Positions 7,778-16,321 of a stretch of DNA of 64,000 nucleotides are shown one piece after another. The stretch is from NCBI GenBank assembly GCA_965220105.1, contig OZ244811.1, positions 992,001-1,056,000 on the forward strand, in the 5' to 3' direction. Position numbers and translations under genes: made by a program. Under the pieces are notes generated by a model. That model searched no databases, was not told the DNA's origin, and was given only the letters and a program-made list of their open reading frames with translations. Numbering within the stretch: the stretch's first letter is position 1; the number at the start of each line of letters is the position of its first letter. This DNA comes from Bin87 sp965220105 (GTDB taxonomy: Bacteria; Chloroflexota; Dehalococcoidia; Lucifugimonadales; UBA3495).

Positions 7778-10759
7778 TCAGGCGCTTTGAGCCTTCCTGT
7801 GCTGGTCGATCAATTCTTGGATTCTGGTGGAAGCGTTGATGACCAGCGGTTCATCGTCCAGGTACAGGTATGCCCAGGTCCTGCCGGTGGCATGGCCGTA
7901 CTCCTGGTGGTGGTTGACGGCTGGCACCCAGTATTCCTGGGCCCAGCGCCGTTTGATGGGGTCGTTATCCCGCTCCAGTCCCTTGACCTCAATCACGATG
8001 TGTAATTCTTGGCTTTCTTTGAGCTGGGCGACCGCAACGAAGTCGGGCCAGTAGCTTCTCTGCTGCCGTTCAGCGACGTAAGGTATCGACCAGTTGAGAC
8101 CTTTGTTCCGCGTCCAGCGAAGTATTTCGTCCATCTCGTCGAGTTGCTTGGCTACCCACAACTCCCATTCGGAGTCGCAGTGGGCGTAGCTGATCTCTGA
8201 CTTCTTGGTCGGGCCGTAGATTCGTTTCGGATTGTTGCCGGTGTCGTATTCGCGGAGTTCTCCGGTGTGATGCCAGTGGCTGATTGCGGACGGGATGGCT
8301 TCCAGCCAGATGGTGCCGGTTTCTGGTTTGATGATGTCCAGGTTGCGGTGCAACCATTGGCTGGCCTTCAGGATGCTGGTTTCATCAGTCGGCCACCGGT
8401 CCTGGTTCTCAGGGCCAATTATGTAGCCGCGCCCGTGGTACTGCTGGGCGGCTTTCACGGTTTGTCCAAATAACTTAGCGACTTGGATGATTGGGTGTCC
8501 TGTCTGGTCGGTTAACGCCTGCTGCTCTGTTTCTTTTTCTATCGTCCTGACGACCTCGCGGGCGGCTCGATACAGGAAGGTTCCCTTGGTTTCGTGTGCG
8601 TCCGAGGTCATCTCTACGTGGGGACCAGTGATTCCCTCGGAGATGGATGTTTCAGGCCGCACGTCGATGACGGTGTACGGTTCGTCTGGCCCGCTGGTCT
8701 TTGTGCGAACCTGTACGGCTTGGTTACTGCCAGGCCGTTGTAGTTTGACTATGTTCGGCCACTCGACGCGGAATTTCCGTTGTGATTCGAGAGGCTCGAT
8801 AGTAACGGGCGGATGGCTGGGTTTGGGATCCGGCCCCCCGTCCTCTTCATATTGAGGAAACGGGATGCCGAATATCTGGGCGTATTCAGGCTTAAACAGG
8901 AGGTCGTGCTCATCTTGGAAGTCGTTAGTGACCCGCCGTAGGGTCCTGCCCGCCACCTGTTCGCAGAGCAGGCTGCTGCCGAATTTACGGAAGCCCAACA
9001 GATGGGTGACCGTCTTGGTGTTCCACCCCTCGGTCAGCATATTGACCGAAATGACGCACCGTACGTGCTCGCCGGGTTGTCCGTGCCGACCGACGGTGTT
9101 CATCACTCGGCGAATTATGTCCTCGGGTTTGTCGTCGTCGGTGAAACCGTAGTGGGGATTCCTGCGGTATGCCGTGGCGAGTTCCCGGATCTGCCGACCG
9201 GTTTCTCCAGTGGCGGCTTCGCCGTCCTCCATCTTGCTGTGGACGATGATCGTGTGCGGGTCGTTGCGGAGTTCGGTCTGCACCGCGTCCGTGTAGTTCC
9301 CGAACAGCGGGGTGTCGGCGCCGCTGGAGATGTGTCGGTACATTGCGTTGGCGTTCTTGACGGAGTTCATTACGATCGCCATGACCGGCACTTCGTTGCG
9401 GTTTTTCCATTCCTCGTTTCGGTCCTCGTAGTCCTGGTACAGGACTTGTAGGGCCTGCTTCAGCAGCGTGTTGTTGCCGGCGTCTTCCGGCCTGAAGTCT
9501 GAGGTCTGCTTGCTGTCGGTGTTGCTGAAAATGTCTCGGAATCGGGAGTTTTGCTCTGTGGTTGTGCGGGTGGGGACCCTGGGTATCTTGGTGAGGCCGG
9601 CCTCTATGGCGTCAACGAGCGAATAGTCGCTGACGATCCAGTCAAAGGGCTTGGGGTTGGATTGGGTCAGGAAAATGGGAGTGGCCGACATGTCGGTGGC
9701 GTAAGACAGCAGGCCAGCGTCACTGATGTGGTGGATGCCGATGAACCACTGGGTGTCATTCTGGTTTCTCTTGTTGGGATCACCCCGGTGGCAGTGGTGG
9801 CCCTCGTCGTTGATGACCAGGATATTGCCTCTCTGGGTTTTGCCGTCCGCAATTCTCTCGACCATTTCGGCCGGCGTTTCTATGCGAGCGTCCAACTCTT
9901 CGGGCGTGGTCGGGCGTGCGCCGCCGTCGATCAGCTGTTGGCCCTTGTCGCTGGGCTTGAGGCCCATGGTCCGCGGTTCGAGCTGGTGGTAGTTGGCTAT
10001 CTTGACGCTAGCGCTGGTAAGGGCCGGCTCCCACAGGTCTCCCGGCGGGATGAGGTTGAAGGCCTTCCAGTCGTTATTGGGTTGCCGGGGGTCGAGGGAG
10101 TCCTGAAGCCTTTCCCTGACGGTGATGCCGGGGGTGAGGAGCAGGAAACGGCGAACGAACCGAAGATCTTCTTGTCCTGACGCGTAATGGTTGGCTGCCT
10201 GCCAGAGGATGAGCATTGCCATGACGGGCGTTTTGCCCGTGGCGGTGGCCATCTTGTGGGCGATGCGTTCAATGCCGTCGTTGTACTTGAGATTGATTCT
10301 CTCAAGTTCTTGGGTGATGTCCAGAGGGCGGGTTTCGCGCAGGTAGATGTGAGTGAGAACCGCGTCGATTTGGGCGAAGTAAAGAGGGAATTCCTCGCGT
10401 TCGGTCCAGTGGTTGATGAGGTCCCTGGTCGTTGTTGTAACGCCTGGGTATCCGGCGTCTCGCCAGTCGGCCACTTCTTGGCGGATCTGGTTGACCAGTT
10501 CGAGTTGTTCCCAGGCGACGCCAATGTTGCCTGGTTGCGGTCGCGCTTGTCTGGTGCCTCGCGACCCAGCGACTGGTGGCATGTTCTGAGCCGAGCGCCG
10601 CCCGTTGAACGCAGGTGCGAATGCCTTGGTGTCGCTATTGAGTGGCCAGTGGTACTGTGGCGGGTGAAACGGGGAGTTGATGATGGGCTGAGCTTCAGGG
10701 CTGAGTGGTTTGGGCAAAAACTCTGGGGGTGTCAGGGCCATGGTGCTCCGCTCCGGCAA
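7778..10759 (-). CDS. res: Type III restriction enzyme subunit (Res), SF2 helicase plus nuclease
   Basis: This 993-residue protein has a Walker A variant (MATATGKTPVM) near residue 170, a DEGH Walker B box (NILVINDEGHHCH) near 315, a SAT-like motif (DMSATPIF) and helicase C motifs (MLTEGWNTKTVTH, then EQVAGRTLRR). Its C-terminus carries WPDFVAVAQ and HIVIEVKG (about residues 903-925), the PD-(D/E)XK nuclease. It translocates or slides on DNA with ATP and cuts beside unmodified sites together with Mod. It is the first gene of the four-gene minus-strand operon. All key motifs are intact. Confidence 0.92.
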   Translation of the reverse strand: MPERSTMALTPPEFLPKPLSPEAQPIINSPFHPPQYHWPLNSDTKAFAPAFNGRRSAQNMPPVAGSRGTRQARPQPGNIGVAWEQLELVNQIRQEVADWRDAGYPGVTTTTRDLINHWTEREEFPLYFAQIDAVLTHIYLRETRPLDITQELERINLKYNDGIERIAHKMATATGKTPVMAMLILWQAANHYASGQEDLRFVRRFLLLTPGITVRERLQDSLDPRQPNNDWKAFNLIPPGDLWEPALTSASVKIANYHQLEPRTMGLKPSDKGQQLIDGGARPTTPEELDARIETPAEMVERIADGKTQRGNILVINDEGHHCHRGDPNKRNQNDTQWFIGIHHISDAGLLSYATDMSATPIFLTQSNPKPFDWIVSDYSLVDAIEAGLTKIPRVPTRTTTEQNSRFRDIFSNTDSKQTSDFRPEDAGNNTLLKQALQVLYQDYEDRNEEWKNRNEVPVMAIVMNSVKNANAMYRHISSGADTPLFGNYTDAVQTELRNDPHTIIVHSKMEDGEAATGETGRQIRELATAYRRNPHYGFTDDDKPEDIIRRVMNTVGRHGQPGEHVRCVISVNMLTEGWNTKTVTHLLGFRKFGSSLLCEQVAGRTLRRVTNDFQDEHDLLFKPEYAQIFGIPFPQYEEDGGPDPKPSHPPVTIEPLESQRKFRVEWPNIVKLQRPGSNQAVQVRTKTSGPDEPYTVIDVRPETSISEGITGPHVEMTSDAHETKGTFLYRAAREVVRTIEKETEQQALTDQTGHPIIQVAKLFGQTVKAAQQYHGRGYIIGPENQDRWPTDETSILKASQWLHRNLDIIKPETGTIWLEAIPSAISHWHHTGELREYDTGNNPKRIYGPTKKSEISYAHCDSEWELWVAKQLDEMDEILRWTRNKGLNWSIPYVAERQQRSYWPDFVAVAQLKESQELHIVIEVKGLERDNDPIKRRWAQEYWVPAVNHHQEYGHATGRTWAYLYLDDEPLVINASTRIQELIDQHRKAQSA

Positions 10760-10880
10760 ATTGGTCAGCGGGGCATTTTAGCACGCGGTCGCATTCGTCT
10801 TGCGGAACGTCTGGGGGGCTTAGCCAATTTGGCCGGTTTGTCAGGCCAGGGAGGGATTGTGTTATTTCAAGGGTCTTCTT

Positions 10881-11123
10881 TTATTTGAGGAGCTTGGCGA
10901 GTCCCAGTGGCGTTTTTTGGCATTGTGCCGTAACGCTCGCTCGGCGTTGACGAAGCTGAATTACAACGCGTGCATATTTGGAGATGGTATCCCCGCTCGT
11001 GCGGAGATTGAGGTACGTCTCTAGTAGAGGCTCATCGAGTGGGTTCGCAAGGGTCGGGATCTTGGTGCCAGCAGTCTGGAAGCTCAACGGTTTCGCCAAA
11101 CGCTGCGCGGAGCACGTTTTCAA
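10881..11123 (-). CDS. Small hypothetical ORF upstream of the Res operon
   Basis: This 80-codon frame lies between the toxin gene and res on the same strand. The sequence LDEPLLETYLNLRTSGDTISKY is not obviously compositionally biased, but I see no family and no convincing ribosome binding site. It may be a chance ORF in the upstream region of res. Confidence 0.25.
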   Translation of the reverse strand: MKTCSAQRLAKPLSFQTAGTKIPTLANPLDEPLLETYLNLRTSGDTISKYARVVIQLRQRRASVTAQCQKTPLGLAKLLK

Positions 11124-11163
11124 CGGTGTCGCTTGAGACGCGCTGGTATGCGCGGTTTTGCTG

Positions 11164-11511
11164 CTACTCTCTAGGAGAGATTGAGACGTGTACCATTTCG
11201 TCGGGTTGAACGGTGTGAACGGCGTGGATTATGGCGCGGGTGTGGTTCCTCACCAATGGCCACCTGTTGGAAAGCAGGACCACTATGCCAATGTTGCTCT
11301 GGCGCGTGTTTTGTTGGTGGCTGATGTTCTGATCGGCGGTGATCAGGATGTCGTATCCTTGCTCTGTTGCTAGGCGGATGAGTTCTCCGTTGGCGGCTTC
11401 TGCCCAGCCTTTTTCATTAGCAGTATCGACGTCATGTTCGTGTAGGTAGCGCCGCAGCGGGCTCGGCGTGTTGTGGTCAAACAGGATTTTCAATCTTGAC
11501 CTTGGCGTCAA
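11164..11511 (-). CDS. DUF5615 PIN-like toxin
   Basis: This 115-residue protein has the DUF5615/Mut7-C-like PIN fold signature: KILFDHNTPSPLRRYL at the N-terminus, DVDTANEKGWAEAANGELIR, and DILITADQNISHQQN in the middle. These supply the conserved acidic residues of a metal-dependent RNase. It overlaps the preceding DUF433 gene by 35 bp on the same strand, the usual arrangement of the DUF433-DUF5615 toxin-antitoxin pair. It probably cleaves RNA when released from its partner. Confidence 0.85.
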   Translation of the reverse strand: MTPRSRLKILFDHNTPSPLRRYLHEHDVDTANEKGWAEAANGELIRLATEQGYDILITADQNISHQQNTRQSNIGIVVLLSNRWPLVRNHTRAIIHAVHTVQPDEMVHVSISPRE

Positions 11512-11716
11512 GGCTGTTCACCTCGTGTTCGAGTACGGTTCGGACTTGTGACTCTGTAACTCCGGGAAACCAAGCCAGGAATTCCTGGATATTGGAGCCC
11601 TCGGCGAGATTTCCGAACAGGGCGGATACCGGCACTCTGGTGCCGGTGAAAACCCATGCTCCGCTGAGACGGTCGGGTACGCTTTCGACGGCTGGGCAGG
11701 TACTCCAGTCGGTCAT
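11477..11716 (-). CDS. DUF433 antitoxin
   Basis: This 79-residue protein matches the DUF433 HTH family. A GTRVPVSALFGNLAEG motif is followed by IQEFLAWFPGVTESQV, typical of this DNA-binding antitoxin (VapB-like). It overlaps the start of the PIN-like toxin gene. It is expected to neutralise the toxin and repress the pair's promoter. Confidence 0.85.
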   Translation of the reverse strand: MTDWSTCPAVESVPDRLSGAWVFTGTRVPVSALFGNLAEGSNIQEFLAWFPGVTESQVRTVLEHEVNSLDAKVKIENPV

Positions 11717-11720
11717 GTTG

Positions 11721-12206
11721 TCACCTCGTTTTGGAGCGGCTAGGTCTGATTGTCGGTGATGGATGTCTGTGCCTGAGTAGTATAAACGCCGGCATGGTAC
11801 ACACGATAATCCGCCGGTTGTGTGGAGGCGTTACGGGCGTCTGCAGCTGGGGTTGGCCGCGTTGGGGAGGATCAACGCGAACTCGAAGGTACCGCCTATT
11901 ACCCGCGTGGCCGAGCATTCCCCGCCAATGTTGCCAGTTGGCTCGTTCTTTCCGGTGCCGATACGCTTCGAAGTTGAGGTCCGGGTCCACATGGATCAGG
12001 TTTTGCCCGCTCATGCGTCCGTTGGTGACTCCGGTGACAACGCTTGCGATGTCGATGTCGCCGTGTTGAAGGTCCTCGAACGCTTCCTGGTCCCAGGAGG
12101 GAATGGGCAACGAGAACATCGTGCCATCGGAAAAGATTGGGCTGAGACAGCCTCCCGACCCAGAATCAAAGCCCTTGCGGCTGATGGTCAATTTGTTCGG
12201 CTTCAC
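11721..12206 (-). pseudogene. Truncated Nmad3-like (nucleotide-modification-associated) gene
   Basis: The first 120 residues look like the N-terminus of the Nmad3 family: ISRKGFDSGSGGCLSPIFSD, a SLPIPSWD stretch, and LIHVDPDLN. After about residue 125 the frame becomes low-complexity Pro/Arg/His sequence, and the usual hydrophobic LFLFFG-type segment is absent from all frames I checked. I therefore read it as a 3'-truncated gene joined directly to the DUF433 gene. Nmad3 proteins are predicted to act with DNA base modification systems. The N-terminal similarity is from memory of the family pattern. Confidence 0.5.
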
Positions 12207-12293
12207 GGTTCCACGTCCGGCGTTGAGCTGTCCAGGGTGTGGGATATTGAGGACGTGTCGTAATCGTCTGGTTGTGGCATCTTTTTGCCGGCT

Positions 12294-12881
12294 CTATTGT
12301 TGAGAAGTGATTTTGGCCCTAACTCTGCCACGCAGTTCATACTGCCGGTGTTTAAGGACGCAGTCATGACAGCGGGTCTGGCCTTTAAGACTTGGTTCGG
12401 CACATTGGACGCATAGGCCGAGTGATTTGCGCTCGGAACGGAGTCGCTGTTGGTACTGTGCACGCTCCTGATTGTTCGCTTTGCTGCGAACTCTCTTGGG
12501 TGCGGTGCTTGCCGCTCCTGCCTCTTGGGCGGCGAGTTCTTTTCGGACCTGCTCGATGAATGGTTGATCGATCTGAGGGCGGGGTGTGGCGCCTTTCGCC
12601 CTGCGTTGGTTTTCCGAGTGCTGGCGGTTCCATGCGCGGTGCTTCTCGGCGCAGGTGGGGCAACGGGTTTGCTCATGTATCGCTGGTTGGCCGCAGCGGC
12701 ATAGGCCTTGTTCTTTGAGCTGTTGGCGTGTAAGAGCGGGCTTTCGTGGCGTCGATGGCCGGGGTTTTCGTGCTTGAGACGCCGGTTTCTGGCGTGGGGC
12801 GGGCTTGGTCCGTTTGGTCTTGGGTTTGGCTACGCGCTTTCCCTTGGGGATGTATATGGTGTCGACAAAATATTGTGGTTT
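12294..12881 (-). pseudogene. Small CxxC zinc-ribbon family gene, copy 1 (no canonical start)
   Basis: An uninterrupted frame of 195 codons ends at TAG (12294-12296). It encodes a Lys/Arg/Pro-rich N-terminus, a first ribbon (KEQGLCRCGQPAIHEQTRC, then TCAEKHR), a linker, and a second ribbon (ERKSLGLCVQCAEPSLKGQ, RCHDCVLKHRQYEL). It aligns end to end with the gene at 22900-23442. I find no in-frame ATG, GTG or TTG, so it is either decayed at the 5' end or uses an unusual start. The 5' end abuts a stray CRISPR repeat at 12889-12916. The function is unknown; two four-Cys knuckles suggest nucleic-acid binding. Confidence 0.55.
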
Positions 12882-12888
12882 TGGAGTG

Positions 12889-12916
12889 CGTATCCCCGTG
12901 CGCGCGGGGGTATTCC
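12889..12916 (+). repeat. Isolated CRISPR-like repeat
   Basis: A 28-bp unit CGTATCCCCGTGCGC followed by GCGGGGGTATTCC has the same stem (CCCCG/CGGGG) and the same GTATTCC tail as the array repeats. It lies just 5' of zinc-ribbon copy 1 and about 100 bp before array 1. A degenerate GC-rich palindrome follows at about 12945-12976. It is probably a leftover of an older array. Confidence 0.55.
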
Positions 12917-12968
12917 CTCACAGTGTGTGTGGATTTTCTGAGATGCCCCGTAGTACGCGTGTAAGCGG

Positions 12969-13015
12969 GGGACTCCCGCCGAAAAATGAATGATATTATC
13001 TATTCGACTGCAAGG
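12969..13015 (+). promoter_or_regulatory. CRISPR leader of array 1
   Basis: This AT-rich block (GCCGAAAAATGAATGATATT, then ATCTATTCGA) directly precedes the first repeat. It recurs almost unchanged in front of array 3 (21053-21098) and nowhere else. The TATTAT at 12994-12999 may be the -10 of the pre-crRNA promoter. Its position marks the left end as the spacer-acquiring end and sets transcription to the plus strand. Confidence 0.7.
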
Positions 13016-13406
13016 GCTCACCCCGTACCTGCGGGGGTATACTGCAGGGATATCAATCGCTACTACTCACGTCGTTGCTCGCCCCGTACCTGCGGGGATT
13101 TACCGGGACCAGTGGTCGTGCTGCGATCGGCATAAACGCTCGCCCCGTACCTGCGGGGATTTACCGGATAATAAGGATGCTCTTTTGCCCGATTGGAAGC
13201 TCGCCCCGTACCTGCGGGGATTTACCGTCGTACTCAGTATCGGAGCCCAGATACCAGACGCTCGCCCCGTACCTGCGGGGATTTACCAATACCTCGTCGT
13301 CGATTGAGACCTTGATGACCGCTCGCCCCGTACGCGGGATTTACCGTCCTCCAGGCGGCAGGTCTCCTCGAAACCGGCGCTCGCCCCGCACCTGCGGGGG
13401 TATTCC
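13016..13406 (+). CRISPR. CRISPR array 1: 7 repeats, 6 spacers, type I-E-like
   Basis: The repeat is 28 bp (GCTCGCCCCGTACCTG then CGGGGATTTACC), starting at 13016, 13077, 13138, 13199, 13260, 13321 and 13379. All six spacers are 33 bp. Repeats 2-5 are identical; repeat 1 and repeat 7 carry a GGTATNC-type tail and repeat 6 has lost 3 bp. Repeat length, hairpin and spacer length fit subtype I-E (or a close relative). No cas gene is present in the window. A Rho-independent terminator closes the unit at 13425. Confidence 0.9.
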
Positions 13407-13424
13407 GACAGCCTTGCCACGACC

Positions 13425-13455
13425 AGCCCGCCAGAATTTGACTGGCGGGCTTTTT
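13425..13455 (+). terminator. Rho-independent terminator after CRISPR array 1
   Basis: A 9-bp perfect stem AGCCCGCCA/TGGCGGGCT with loop GAATTTGAC is followed by TTTT. It ends the presumed pre-crRNA transcript 19 bp after the last repeat. Confidence 0.8.
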
Positions 13456-13524
13456 GATTGACACCGTTAGCCTTTAGGATCCCAGCCGGCACACCGCGAC
13501 GAAATCCAAGATTTATCGAGGGCA

Positions 13525-13650
13525 GAAAACAGGCACCCGATCGTCCTGAGAAATCGCCATAGAGGACATGAATACGGGCTGTGACCGCGATTTGGGACGT
13601 CAGAAGACGCCCCCCCATCTCAAACCCCAAAACCGCCTGAGAGCGCGTAT
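13525..13650 (+). ncRNA. Conserved structured element, copy A
   Basis: This is one of five copies of an element of about 125 bp beginning GAAAAC, then GATCGTCCTGAGAAATCGCC. Shared features are GTCCT/AGGAC, AAATCGCC pairing with a downstream (G)GCGATTT, and a small hairpin around position 75. In this copy the hairpin is GGG-A-CGTC-AGAA-GACG-CCC, different in sequence but not in shape from the other copies. A final TGAGAGCGCG closes it. It lies 70 bp after the array 1 terminator. No known RNA family comes to mind; RNA function is inferred from compensatory changes. Confidence 0.5.
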
Positions 13651-13834
13651 TTATCATTCCCCTGACAGCAAGCAACAACAGTCGTAACCGCGCCAAACGG
13701 ACGTACCTTCGGATTGAAGTGAAGGCGGGTGTTGTATCAGTCGGAGCCAATTTCGCTACTCCGATTGACCTCTCGTCAGGCCGCCAGTAGCATACATCGC
13801 ATCGGCGAACAGCAACGCGAACAGGAGCACCGCC

Positions 13835-14563
13835 ATGCCAGTCAGAAACGAGATCAAAGAAATGTTCCCGAACGCAGGCCACCGGGTCCTCGCCCAGACA
13901 ACGGGAAACCAAAGCGAGGCCGAGACGAAAAAGCTGATAGCCGACTTCAGCACACGGATTGACCAGTACGACGGGCGATACCCAATCCCCGATCTGCTGA
14001 GCGAACTGGAAAAGGCCGCCCGACAGACGTTCAAAACCACTGCCCCGACCGATGCCCACCTCGGGAGCACGCAAGCACAGGCGACGACAGCAACGAGCAA
14101 CGACGATTCACTCTGCAGGCCCATCGCCGACCATTGGGTGGACGCCATTGCGGAGAGTGCCAAGAACGCGACCGAGGAACATTTCCAGCAGGCGACCGAT
14201 TGCTTCAGTCAGGGAGACGCACTCCAAGCCACCCAGCACCTCTGCAGCGCCATCGTCTGCTCCATAACGGCAATCGCAGCCCAGCGGGGATGGCCCCACT
14301 CCGACAAGGACGACGATCTCAATGCAGTCGTTGGGCTGGCGACCGGAATCCTGCCGGCCGAAGACGATGACATCTACCAACTGCTGATGTCAGCCTCCGA
14401 GCCAGGACTGGACCTGAACAGCGCGTTCGCAGCAGCCATGGGACAGCCTTATTCCGTCAACACGGGCTTCTTCTACGACCCCATCACGGGCCCCGACGAC
14501 GCTATGCTCTTTGCTAGGCAGGCCGTGGAGTTGGCAAACCAACTGGGCAGCGCTGTCCCATGA
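13835..14563 (+). CDS. HEPN-like protein, first of a pair
   Basis: This is a 242-residue protein. The N-terminal 90 residues (MPVRNEIKEMFPNAGHRVLA) are charged and unassigned. The C-terminal half, from ATEEHFQQATDCFSQGD to AIAAQRGWPHS and FARQAVELANQL, has the helical pattern of PaREP1/HEPN-type domains and matches the small protein at 33046-33405 (QRGW followed by H). A Shine-Dalgarno (AGGAG) precedes the ATG. The stop overlaps the next start (ATGA), so the two proteins are made together. HEPN domains often act as RNases or in nucleotidyltransferase pairs; no RxxxxH active site is evident here. Confidence 0.6.
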   Translation: MPVRNEIKEMFPNAGHRVLAQTTGNQSEAETKKLIADFSTRIDQYDGRYPIPDLLSELEKAARQTFKTTAPTDAHLGSTQAQATTATSNDDSLCRPIADHWVDAIAESAKNATEEHFQQATDCFSQGDALQATQHLCSAIVCSITAIAAQRGWPHSDKDDDLNAVVGLATGILPAEDDDIYQLLMSASEPGLDLNSAFAAAMGQPYSVNTGFFYDPITGPDDAMLFARQAVELANQLGSAVP

Positions 14564-14916
14564 CGATAGACGAGAGGCTCCACATCATCGGGGAGTTCAT
14601 CAGACGCTCCGATGAGGAATTCGACGACGGCGGCAACAACCTGATTGCCGCCGAACTCTTGTGGGGAGCAGTAGCGCACGGACTAATCGCAATAGCAGAG
14701 ATAAACGGCTGGCGCTGCGAAGGACATCGGGGGTACCGGGCAGTCTCCGTCCAACTGGACGAGCACAGCCCTCCTGGGCCATGGCGATCAGATACCGCAG
14801 CCGCCGAGCAACTTCACGTCCACTTCTACCAAGGCCACCTAGGCCAGGGAGAACTTCGCAGTCGCCGCACAGCCGCCAAGCGCGCCATCAACCGGCTGTT
14901 CCCGATGATCGGATAA
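14560..14916 (+). CDS. HEPN-like protein, second of a pair
   Basis: This is a 118-residue all-helical protein, MTIDERLHIIGEFIRRSDEE to AKRAINRLFPMIG. The core AAELLWGAVAHGLIAIAE then INGWRCEGHR parallels the 'GWGATVQILKAVAEQRGW' pattern of the protein at 33046-33405, so both belong to the PaREP1/HEPN-like group. It is coupled to the upstream gene through ATGA. A 20-bp sequence 38 bp past the stop is repeated after the paralogue at 33046. The biochemical role is unknown. Confidence 0.6.
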   Translation: MTIDERLHIIGEFIRRSDEEFDDGGNNLIAAELLWGAVAHGLIAIAEINGWRCEGHRGYRAVSVQLDEHSPPGPWRSDTAAAEQLHVHFYQGHLGQGELRSRRTAAKRAINRLFPMIG

Positions 14917-14954
14917 GGAGTGGCCGTCGCCTTCTCTAACAGGCCAACCCCGTT

Positions 14955-14974
14955 GACGAGTAGCGAAATCGCCT
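14955..14974 (+). repeat. Short conserved 3'-flank repeat of HEPN-like genes
   Basis: GACGAGTAGCGAAATCGCCT is identical at 33424-33443. Each copy lies 20-40 bp downstream of a HEPN-like gene. It contains the palindrome GCGA-AA-TCGC. Perhaps a processed 3' end or a relic of shared transfer. Confidence 0.5.
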
Positions 14975-15125
14975 AAAGCATCAATAACCCTGTCGCACAC
15001 GCCGCGACAGTCAAATCGGCCAACTGCCGCTCCCAAGCATTCAGGCGCGGGTTCTCGGTGACGAACACCAAGTCGTTGCCTTGATAGCACAACGTTCGCC
15101 GGATCTCAGCGAACAGGGACCGCAT
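14973..15125 (-). pseudogene. Short remnant ORF, function unknown
   Basis: A minus-strand frame of 50 codons starts MRSLFAEIRRTLCYQGNDL and continues DLVFVTENPRLNAWERQL. Composition and codon use look coding, but I cannot place it. It ends inside the conserved 3'-flank repeat. The rest of 14975-15341 holds nothing I can support. Confidence 0.3.
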
Positions 15126-15341
15126 CGAGGGTCAGCTAGAAGTAATTCCAGACTAGAACCAAGTTGAACTCGTAGACAGTAGCACCTATTCGTTCGAGCC
15201 ATAGTCGCACAGCCCGAAATGCCCAGGGCACACGACCTAGACCTCCTCATCAAGGCTACCTAGACCGTCCCGACGCTTTAGAATTCATCCTATAGACGCG
15301 GAACCCTAAGCCCCAACCCACCGAAAACATAGAGGCACTTC

Positions 15342-16321
15342 ATGCAGACCAAACCGTGGACAGCCCTCAAGGACGGCTGGCAGTGGTTCCTAAGCCGAGC
15401 CAGTATCGAATTAGTCCTAGCCTTATGCGTAATCGGAATGCTCTACGCGTCATTTTGGCACTTCGACATCATTGACCTTCCAACCATTCAACGAGCCGTC
15501 CTAACCACGTTCTCTCTGTTGCTCGTCGCGAAACCATTGGCATCCACCAAGAGTTCCCTCCAACAGCACCTCCGCCCGGGGTGGTTAATGACCGGGATAT
15601 TCCTCTTTGTCCTTGTCGCAGTCATTGGAAAAACCCGTCCCCTAAACTAAAGCCAAGGTGGGATGTACATTTAAGTGGCGATGATGATCAGCTGGGGTTA
15701 AGCCCGTGAATCCCTCTCATCCGTAGTTGGAGAACGACCCGGCTCCGTCGTTTGACCCCCACCATCTGCGCATTTCACCTTGGCTTTAGTTTAGGATGGG
15801 CCTACATAACAACAAACACCGCTGGGGTTCTGTTTTCGCTACCGTTCCTGTGGGCCATTATACGGCTGACCTCGCGGAGACCACTGGTCATACTGGCCAC
15901 AGCAGTGCACATGGGGTTGGCGATGGCAGCACTAGCAGTTTCCATCACCCCACCAGAGACGAAGACGAGTTCCATCTTGTTCTACCTTCCGATCATAGCC
16001 ATACCAGCAGCAGGCTGGTCATACCTGATGCGCAGCACCCATCGCATGGCCCGGAGTTTTATCACCCGACCTATTCGCGGACCATTGTTCGAGGCCCTGT
16101 TCATGGCAGTCGTCGTGCTCCCCGCCGTAGCTTTGTCGATCCAAGTATTGGCAAAACTTGAGGTCACAGGCGTTTGGCTGACCTTCCTAGTCGTACTCAT
16201 CGGGCTACTGTTCGGCAACGTGGTGGCGACCCCTCTACGGCAATGTCTACTAGACTTAGCACATCTATCTCCCCATGAGGAACGAGGATGCAGATGCCCG
16301 GGGGAATCGAAAATTTGTTAG
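15342..16321 (+). pseudogene. Multi-pass membrane protein gene interrupted by a MITE
   Basis: The first part (15342-15644, 101 codons) has two to three membrane helices (SIELVLALCVIGMLYASFW, then AVLTTFSLLLVAKPL). It stops inside the MITE at 15643-15793. After the MITE the same protein resumes (GWAYITTNTAGVLFSLPFLW, then further helices to 16321). Removing the element and one TA restores a continuous 276-codon frame reading TRPL-GWAY. The intact protein would have six or more transmembrane helices; the family is not recognised. The C-terminal part as it stands may be translated from an ATG inside the MITE at 15752. Confidence 0.75.
15643..15793 (+). mobile_element. 150-bp MITE with TA target duplication, copy 1
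   Basis: Terminal inverted repeats AACTAAAGCCAAGGTG and CACCTTGGCTTTAGTT are flanked by TA on both sides. The copies at 26907-27056 and 49679-49828 are nearly identical over their whole length and in the same orientation. It contains no transposase. A TA duplication is characteristic of IS630/Tc1-mariner-type mobilisation; the helper transposase is not in the window. Confidence 0.85.

Noticed and set aside
12990..13461. Long frames inside CRISPR arrays rich in RPVPAGIYR / APYLRGFT
   Set aside because: They translate the repeats; the periodicity comes from 61-bp units, not from a protein.
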